NCBI GenBank assembly: GCA_016303175.1
Contig: JAEDMF010000013.1
Span: 1 to 18,849 of the forward strand
DNA from: Bacteroidales bacterium
GTDB taxonomy: Bacteria; Bacteroidota; Bacteroidia; Bacteroidales; UBA932
Direction of reading: 5' to 3'
DNA length: 18,849 nucleotides
In this document: piece after piece, positions 14,234 through 18,849 of the stretch
Numbering within the stretch: position 1 is the stretch's first letter
Layout of the letters: every line of letters starts with the position of its first letter
The notes under the pieces: model-generated
Database searches by the model: none
Told to the model about the DNA's origin: nothing
Seen by the model: only the letters and a program-made list of their open reading frames with translations
Position numbers and translations under genes: made by a program

Positions 14234-14995
14234 TTATTCCTCCTCAGTTTTGGTCTCACATTCACCGCAGCAGACGGGCTTGTTGAGAGCAGCCTTGTAG
14301 GCTTCAAGCCAGTTGTTGATGGCGATGTTGAGATATTTTGAAGTCATAGTGGCGCCGGTGATGGCATCGATGCCGTTGGTCATACCCTCGGGAGCGCCGC
14401 CTTTGACGATGGCGAAGGGAGTGGTGCCGGCATAATCCACCGTCTTGCCTGCAAACTGCGCGCGGAATGCGGGGTCATCCTTGATTTTGCCGCCCAGACC
14501 GGGAGTCTCGCTGGCGTGGTCAAAGTAGGCTCCGACAATGTTCACGGTACCTTTGGTGAATGCGATGTAGCCCCAAACGGGACCCCATAGACCCTGGCCG
14601 TAAACGGATACCACGCTGACGCCGTTCTTGAAATTATACACGGGGATGGCAACCTCGCCTCCTTTGCCTGCGATGGCATAGTTTTGCTTCTTCAGGTCGG
14701 AAACACTGAGCACTTCGGCGTCGGCCGTGGCGAGAGTGTCGGCTACAGTGCCGTCAACCCTTACCAGTTCCACGCTGCCGATGTTCTCTTTGAAGAATTC
14801 GATGGTGGCGGCATTGCCCTCTACTCCGCTGAGGTCAAACTGTGCCGCATCGAGAATCTGGCTGATGGTTTCAGCCTTCTCGTTGGCGTTCTGCTTGCTT
14901 TTGAGGCTCTGGGATACGAATGCCAGAACCGCAGCAACGAGTGTCACCACGGCTGCGGTGTACACTACTGTATAAATATTACTGTTGGTATTCAT
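14234..14995 (-). CDS. nqrC: Na+-translocating NADH:quinone reductase subunit C
   Basis: A 253-residue subunit with one N-terminal TM (about 8-28) and a large FMN-binding domain. DAITGATMTS (210-219) is the flavinylation motif. FMN is expected on Thr216, attached by ApbE, which is not encoded in this window. GLWGPVWGYIAF (135-146) and the ETPGLGGKI segment (163-171) are typical. The C-terminus carries VCCGECETKTEEE, with Cys242, Cys243 and Cys246 close together; I do not recognise this as a standard family feature. The open frame begins at TTG 15004, inside the nqrB stop. ATG 14995, 5 nt after nqrB, is chosen. No Shine-Dalgarno is visible. Confidence 0.94.
   Translation of the reverse strand: MNTNSNIYTVVYTAAVVTLVAAVLAFVSQSLKSKQNANEKAETISQILDAAQFDLSGVEGNAATIEFFKENIGSVELVRVDGTVADTLATADAEVLSVSDLKKQNYAIAGKGGEVAIPVYNFKNGVSVVSVYGQGLWGPVWGYIAFTKGTVNIVGAYFDHASETPGLGGKIKDDPAFRAQFAGKTVDYAGTTPFAIVKGGAPEGMTNGIDAITGATMTSKYLNIAINNWLEAYKAALNKPVCCGECETKTEEE
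14238..14243 (-). promoter_or_regulatory. Shine-Dalgarno of nqrD inside the nqrC coding end
   Basis: The last codons of nqrC are GAG GAG GAA, then the stop. They supply GGAGGA 7 nt before the nqrD ATG (14230). The terminal Glu-Glu-Glu of NqrC may therefore be partly set by the need for this site. Confidence 0.6.
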
Positions 14996-15000
14996 ATCTT

Positions 15001-16179
15001 TCAAGCGATTTTTTTGTTGTGATGTTTGGTGCTCACTTCTATGACACAGTGGTCGATGAGGGGAGCGAAGGTGTTCAGCAGGAGGATGGCAAGCATCATT
15101 CCCTCAGGGTAGCCGGGGTTGAAAAGACGCACGGTTACGCAGAGGGCGCCGATGAGGAAGCCGTAAATCCATTTGCCTGTTTCTGTCTGGGCTGAAGTTA
15201 CGGGGTCAGTAGCCATAAAGACCGTACCGAAGGCGAAGCCGCCCATCAGCAGCTGATAGTAGCAGGGGAGGTCGGTTGCCCCGCCGATTTGGCCGAGCCA
15301 GCCTACAAGCAGGGCGCCGGCAACGCTGGAAACCATGATTTTCCAGGAAGCTATGCCTGTTCCCACAAGTATGACTGCGCCTATCAGGATGGCTATGACA
15401 GAAGTCTCGCCTACAGCGCCGCCTACGTTGCCGATGAAAAGGTCAAGGGCGCTTATTCCCTGCTGGCCAAGTCCTTCGAGGCTTGCATTAGCAAGGGGAG
15501 TTGCTCCGCTCCAGCCGTCAACAATGCCCTTTCCGCCGTCAAACCAGCAGGTTCCTTCTGCCAGATAACGGTTTACGCCGCCTGTCCAGACGGTGTCGCC
15601 ACTCATTTTGGTGGGGTAGCTGAAGAACAAGAAGGCACGAGCCAGAAGGGCGGGATTCCAGATGTTCATTCCGCTGCCGCCGAAGACTTCCTTGCCTATG
15701 ATGACAGCAAATGCCACTGCCAGCGCGAGAGTCCAAAGGGGCACGTCCACAGGGACGATGAGGGGGATGATGAAGCCGGAAACAAGATAGCCCTCGCTCA
15801 CTTCCTCACCCTTGATCTGGGCGCCGGCAAATTCGATGCCCAGACCCACAAGATAAGAAACGAGGTAGAGGGGAATGATGCGTACAAGGCCGTAGCCTAT
15901 TTTCTGCCAGAAACTGTAGTCGAGGCCGAATGCGATTGAATGCTGGTCTCCTATGTTCCATACGCCGAAGCAGAATGCAGGCAGCAGGGATAGTACGACG
16001 ATGATGAGCAGCCTTTTCAGGTCCACGCAGTCACGGACGTGAGAGCCTTTGCGCGCCACGGTATTGGGAACGAACATAAAGGTCTCGAAAGCATCGAAGG
16101 TGCTGTGAAGCCAGGCGAACTTGCCTCCTTCGGAGAAGGTGGGCTTTACTTTGTCAACAATTTGTCTGAGTTTGTTCAT
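15001..16179 (-). CDS. nqrB: Na+-translocating NADH:quinone reductase subunit B
   Basis: A 392-residue polytopic membrane subunit that forms the main Na+ channel and carries covalent FMN, riboflavin and the quinone site in the known complexes. The flavinylation motif WSGATPLA puts FMN on Thr227. GGSGMNIWNPALLARAFLFF (167-186) and ATDPVTSAQTETGKWIYG (323-340) are family signatures. Around ten hydrophobic helices can be traced. The short cytoplasmic start MNKLRQIVDKVKPTF and the HSTFDAFETFMFVPN segment match other NqrB proteins. The ATG has a strong GGAGGA 6 nt before it, which follows directly on the nqrA stop. Confidence 0.95.
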   Translation of the reverse strand: MNKLRQIVDKVKPTFSEGGKFAWLHSTFDAFETFMFVPNTVARKGSHVRDCVDLKRLLIIVVLSLLPAFCFGVWNIGDQHSIAFGLDYSFWQKIGYGLVRIIPLYLVSYLVGLGIEFAGAQIKGEEVSEGYLVSGFIIPLIVPVDVPLWTLALAVAFAVIIGKEVFGGSGMNIWNPALLARAFLFFSYPTKMSGDTVWTGGVNRYLAEGTCWFDGGKGIVDGWSGATPLANASLEGLGQQGISALDLFIGNVGGAVGETSVIAILIGAVILVGTGIASWKIMVSSVAGALLVGWLGQIGGATDLPCYYQLLMGGFAFGTVFMATDPVTSAQTETGKWIYGFLIGALCVTVRLFNPGYPEGMMLAILLLNTFAPLIDHCVIEVSTKHHNKKIA

Positions 16180-16185
16180 AGCGAT

Positions 16186-16191
16186 TCCTCC
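16186..16191 (-). promoter_or_regulatory. Strong Shine-Dalgarno of nqrB
   Basis: The minus strand reads TAA (nqrA stop) then GGAGGA, then 6 nt, then the nqrB ATG. Geometry is close to ideal for Shine-Dalgarno initiation. Confidence 0.6.
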
Positions 16192-17544
16192 TTAAGCCAT
16201 TTCTTTCAACATAAGGTCGATGCCGGCCGAGATGTAGCTCTGCCACTCGATTTTTGAAGGACATACATACTCGCAGGTAGCCAAATCCTCGGGCAGCACT
16301 TCGTAGATGCCGTATTTCTCCATCTTGTCGATGTCGGAGGTCATGCAGGCCTTGCACAGATATACGGGGAAGATGTGCATGGGGAGAACGTCACCGTAGA
16401 TGTTGTTGAACATGAAGGCACGCACTCCGCCGTGGATGTTGGTGTCCATATTGTATTTCTTCTTGGGGCACAGCCAGCTGAAGTAGGAGCGGGAAGCGGA
16501 GAACTGCTTGCTGCGGATGGGGTTCATCCAACCGAACATTTCGTAATAGTCACCTTCCGCGATGATGCTGATCTGGGTGTCCTGGAAGCCGAGATAGCCT
16601 TCCCGTCCGACGTTGGTGCCGCTGAGCACGTCGCCGCTGATGATGCGGACATTGTTTTCGGGGATATAGGCTGCAATGTCGCTGATTGCCATACCGGCAG
16701 TGGCCTTGACATAAGCGTGAGCGCCTGCTTCGGGACCTGTGATGGCGACAAGGCGGCTCATATCCACTCTTCCTTCAAGCAGGAGCTTGCCTATCGAAGC
16801 GAGCATTACGGGAGATACGGTCCATACGGTCTCACCCTTGCGGATGGGGCAGATATGGTGAATCTGTATTCCTACATTGCCGGCGGGATGTTTGCCTTCG
16901 AAGTAGTGGTATTCCACGTTGTTGAGGCCCGCAAGCGGACTGTTCTTGCCGGATTTAGCGCAGAGACTCACGTGTACGGGGGCTCCTGTCATCTTGGCAA
17001 GTGCGCTTACGGCTGCCTGCAGATATTTCTGCTGACCCTCAAGGGAGAAAGAAACGGAAGCCGCGTTGGGGGCTGTGTTGAATCCTGAAATAAAAATAGC
17101 CTTGGGTGTTGCGTCCGGTTTTGCGACGATACCGTAAGGCCTTTGAATGATGGATGCCCAGAGACCGCTCTTGAGCAGAAGTGTTTTGATGTCCTGTGCT
17201 GACATTGTTTCGGTTTTGTGCTTGCCGAAATCCTCAGCCTCCATTTTGCCGTCTGCCTTGACCGTGACTGCGAGCAGCTTGCGTTTTTCTCCGCGAATCA
17301 CACTCTGCACGGTGCCGCTGACGGGGCTGGTGAACTGGATTTCGGGACACATCTTGTCAGCAAACAGAGCTGTGCCCGCCTTGACACTGTCGCCTTCCTT
17401 GACCAGCAGTTTGGGTACAAGTCCTTTGAAATCAGTAGGTTTTAAGGCTACAACGTCGGGGTTCACTTCCATCAAAACTTTTTTCTCGGCTGCTCCTTCA
17501 AGGGGCAGGTCGAGACCTTTTCTGAGTTTGATGATGTTAGACAT
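16192..17544 (-). CDS. nqrA: Na+-translocating NADH:quinone reductase subunit A
   Basis: A 450-residue peripheral cytoplasmic subunit of the complex, of normal length. It begins MSNIIKLRKGLDLPLEG, the standard NqrA start. A biotinyl-like segment follows (LVKEGDSVKAGTALFADK), then the FISGFNTAP region and HHICPIRKGETVW, and VAITGPEA in the middle. The frame stays open upstream to 17907, but that extension crosses the promoter and the divergent helicase gene, so ATG 17544 is used. It is the first gene of the nqrABCDEF operon. A TATCTTCG promoter box lies 37 nt upstream. No Shine-Dalgarno is present; the leader is A/T-rich (TATTATAAAATA). Confidence 0.95.
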   Translation of the reverse strand: MSNIIKLRKGLDLPLEGAAEKKVLMEVNPDVVALKPTDFKGLVPKLLVKEGDSVKAGTALFADKMCPEIQFTSPVSGTVQSVIRGEKRKLLAVTVKADGKMEAEDFGKHKTETMSAQDIKTLLLKSGLWASIIQRPYGIVAKPDATPKAIFISGFNTAPNAASVSFSLEGQQKYLQAAVSALAKMTGAPVHVSLCAKSGKNSPLAGLNNVEYHYFEGKHPAGNVGIQIHHICPIRKGETVWTVSPVMLASIGKLLLEGRVDMSRLVAITGPEAGAHAYVKATAGMAISDIAAYIPENNVRIISGDVLSGTNVGREGYLGFQDTQISIIAEGDYYEMFGWMNPIRSKQFSASRSYFSWLCPKKKYNMDTNIHGGVRAFMFNNIYGDVLPMHIFPVYLCKACMTSDIDKMEKYGIYEVLPEDLATCEYVCPSKIEWQSYISAGIDLMLKEMA

Positions 17545-17581
17545 TATTTTATAATAGTTGATGATTATCTGAAAAACGCCG

Positions 17582-17589
17582 CGAAGATA
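17582..17589 (-). promoter_or_regulatory. -7 box of the nqr operon promoter
   Basis: The minus strand reads TATCTTCG, matching TAnnTTTG with one change. Transcription would start near 17577, giving a leader of about 33 nt. No clear -33 TTTG is seen; that position falls on the divergent helicase promoter box. Confidence 0.45.
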
Positions 17590-17602
17590 CGAAAAAAATC
17601 CG

Positions 17603-17610
17603 TAATTTCG
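17603..17610 (+). promoter_or_regulatory. -7 box of the UvrD-type helicase gene
   Basis: TAATTTCG fits TAnnTTTG with one change and is followed by CAGA, as in the BY-kinase promoter. It ends 7 nt before ATG 17618, so the mRNA would have about 3 nt of leader. No -33 match is visible. Weaker than the other two sites of this type. Confidence 0.35.
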
Positions 17611-17617
17611 CAGAGTT

Positions 17618-18849
17618 ATGGAATTTGATGTCAGAGCTATATTTGAAGGGTTGAATGATGAGCAGCGTGCGGCGGTGGAGCAGATGCAGGGGCCGGTGCT
17701 CATAGTGGCTGGAGCAGGCTCCGGCAAGACCCGCGTCATTACCTGCAGAATTGCGAATATGCTTGCCGGCGGCGTGGATGCCTCCCGTATAATGGCCTTG
17801 ACCTTCACCAAGAAGGCGGCCGGAGAAATGAAGGAGAGGGTAGCATCTATGGTAGGCCCCAGAGCGGCCCGTTCCCTGGTGATGGGCACTTTCCACAGCG
17901 TTTTCATACGCTTTCTTCGGGATTACGCCGAGTTTCTGGGCTATCCCCGCGACTTTACCATTGCCGATACCTCCGATTCCCAGACCCTCCTGAAGACCTG
18001 TATCAAGGAACTGGGCCTGAGCGACAGCGCCTACAAACCCAAGGCCGTTCTCTCCCGTATCTCCGATGCGAAGAACAACCTTTTTTCTCCAGCAGCCTAC
18101 GCGGCCAACAGGCCTTCCCTTGAGAACGACACCCGTTCCAAGATGCCCCTGCTCTATCAGGTGTACGACCTGTATTGGAAGAAATGCCGGGCTATGGGCG
18201 TAATGGATTTCGACGATATCCTCTTTGAGATGAACATTCTCCTTAAGGACAATCCGCAAGCTCTTGAGAATATCGCCGGCCGTTTCGATTACATAATGGT
18301 GGACGAGTATCAGGATACCAACCGCTCCCAGTACCTCATCCTGAAGAGACTGGCTTCTTTCCATAGGAATATTTGCGTAGTGGGAGATGATTCCCAGTCC
18401 ATTTATGCTTTTCGCGGGGCCAGGATAGAGAATATTCTGAATTTCGAGAAGGACTATCCGAATTGCAGGATTTTCCGCCTGGAAAGGAATTACCGCAGCA
18501 CCCGGACCATAGTGGATGCGGCCAATTCCCTGATATCCCACAATGAGTCCAGAATACGGAAGAATTGTTACTCCGAGGCGGAACAGGGAAGGCTCATAAG
18601 GCTGGTGAAGGGTTACACGGAAAGGGAGGAAGCTTATCTGGTGGTTGGCGAGATTCAGCGTTTACTTCTGCGTGAACACGTATCCTACAGCGATATAGCC
18701 ATTCTGTACAGGGTGAATTCCCAATCCAACGTACTTGAGGATGCCCTGCGCAAGAAGAATATACCTTATATGATATACTCCGGCCACTCTTTCTTCGAGC
18801 GGCAGGAAATAAAGGATATGATGGCGTATATGAAACTTGCTGTCAATCC
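17618..18849 (+). CDS. uvrD: UvrD/PcrA-type superfamily 1A DNA helicase (5' part, runs off the window)
   Basis: An open frame of 410 codons with no stop continues past the right edge; full family members have about 650-800 residues. These ATP-driven 3'-5' helicases act in nucleotide excision repair, mismatch repair or removal of proteins from DNA. Motifs in order: Q motif GLNDEQRAAV (11-20, Gln16), Walker A AGAGSGKT (31-38), Ia ALTFTKKAAGEM, Ib GTFHSVFIRFLR, Walker B VDEYQDTN (228-235), III VVGDDSQSIYAFRGA (254-268), and IV ERNYRST (289-295). The Q motif near residue 16 supports ATG 17618 as the start. It is divergent from nqrA with only 73 bp between the start codons. UvrD, PcrA and Rep cannot be told apart from this part. 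Confidence 0.9.
   Translation, partial: MEFDVRAIFEGLNDEQRAAVEQMQGPVLIVAGAGSGKTRVITCRIANMLAGGVDASRIMALTFTKKAAGEMKERVASMVGPRAARSLVMGTFHSVFIRFLRDYAEFLGYPRDFTIADTSDSQTLLKTCIKELGLSDSAYKPKAVLSRISDAKNNLFSPAAYAANRPSLENDTRSKMPLLYQVYDLYWKKCRAMGVMDFDDILFEMNILLKDNPQALENIAGRFDYIMVDEYQDTNRSQYLILKRLASFHRNICVVGDDSQSIYAFRGARIENILNFEKDYPNCRIFRLERNYRSTRTIVDAANSLISHNESRIRKNCYSEAEQGRLIRLVKGYTEREEAYLVVGEIQRLLLREHVSYSDIAILYRVNSQSNVLEDALRKKNIPYMIYSGHSFFERQEIKDMMAYMKLAVN

Noticed and set aside
15289..15939. 216-codon plus-strand open frame
   Set aside because: It is antisense to nqrB, a clear family member; composition is that of a shadow.
16375..17088. 237-codon plus-strand open frame
   Set aside because: It is antisense to nqrA with no domain features; a shadow frame.
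17545..17907. 121-residue N-terminal extension of nqrA
   Set aside because: It runs through the promoter and antisense to the helicase gene; ATG 17544 gives the standard NqrA N-terminus.
17549..18541. 330-codon minus-strand open frame
   Set aside because: It is antisense to the helicase, whose SF1 motifs are clear; a shadow frame.

Overview
The window comes from a Bacteroidota genome, most likely Bacteroidales. The evidence is: several promoter-like boxes of the form TAnnTTTG or TAnnTTCG just before genes; a complete Na+-translocating NADH:quinone reductase operon; an htpG with the typical Bacteroidales N-terminus; a NagB domain fused to a PIG-L/LmbE deacetylase; a Wzz/BY-kinase co-polymerase; and a two-unit PepSY-like exported protein. 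I see no RNA genes, CRISPR, phage or insertion sequences. The genus cannot be fixed from the sequence alone.

Left part, + strand (1-6111): the tail of an unknown gene, rbfA, and an FtsX/LolC/E-type permease sit almost without gaps and look like one transcript. A new promoter at the 3' end of the permease appears to serve a polysaccharide co-polymerase/tyrosine autokinase. Then comes htpG, whose start codon lies inside a long perfect-core hairpin, and a terminator.

Middle (6136-8770): ammonia-dependent NAD synthetase (nadE, - strand) is divergent from a NahK-type sugar kinase of the APH fold (+). After this comes a small PepSY-like exported protein and a hairpin that probably ends transcription from both sides.

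Right part, - strand (8836-17544): nqrA-B-C-D-E-F are transcribed right to left, followed by a CPBP membrane protease and the NagB/PIG-L fusion, with short gaps that suggest one long transcript. NQR oxidises NADH, reduces quinone and pumps Na+. NadE makes the NAD+ pool it uses, but the two genes are not co-transcribed. Divergent from nqrA is the first part of a UvrD/PcrA helicase, which runs off the right edge.

The points most worth a second look are: the hairpin that buries the htpG AUG (a candidate RNA thermometer, attenuator or operator); three genes with promoter boxes only 7-8 nt before the ATG (predicted near-leaderless mRNAs); strong Shine-Dalgarno motifs on every second nqr gene (B, D, F); and a NagB domain that has lost two catalytic residues.
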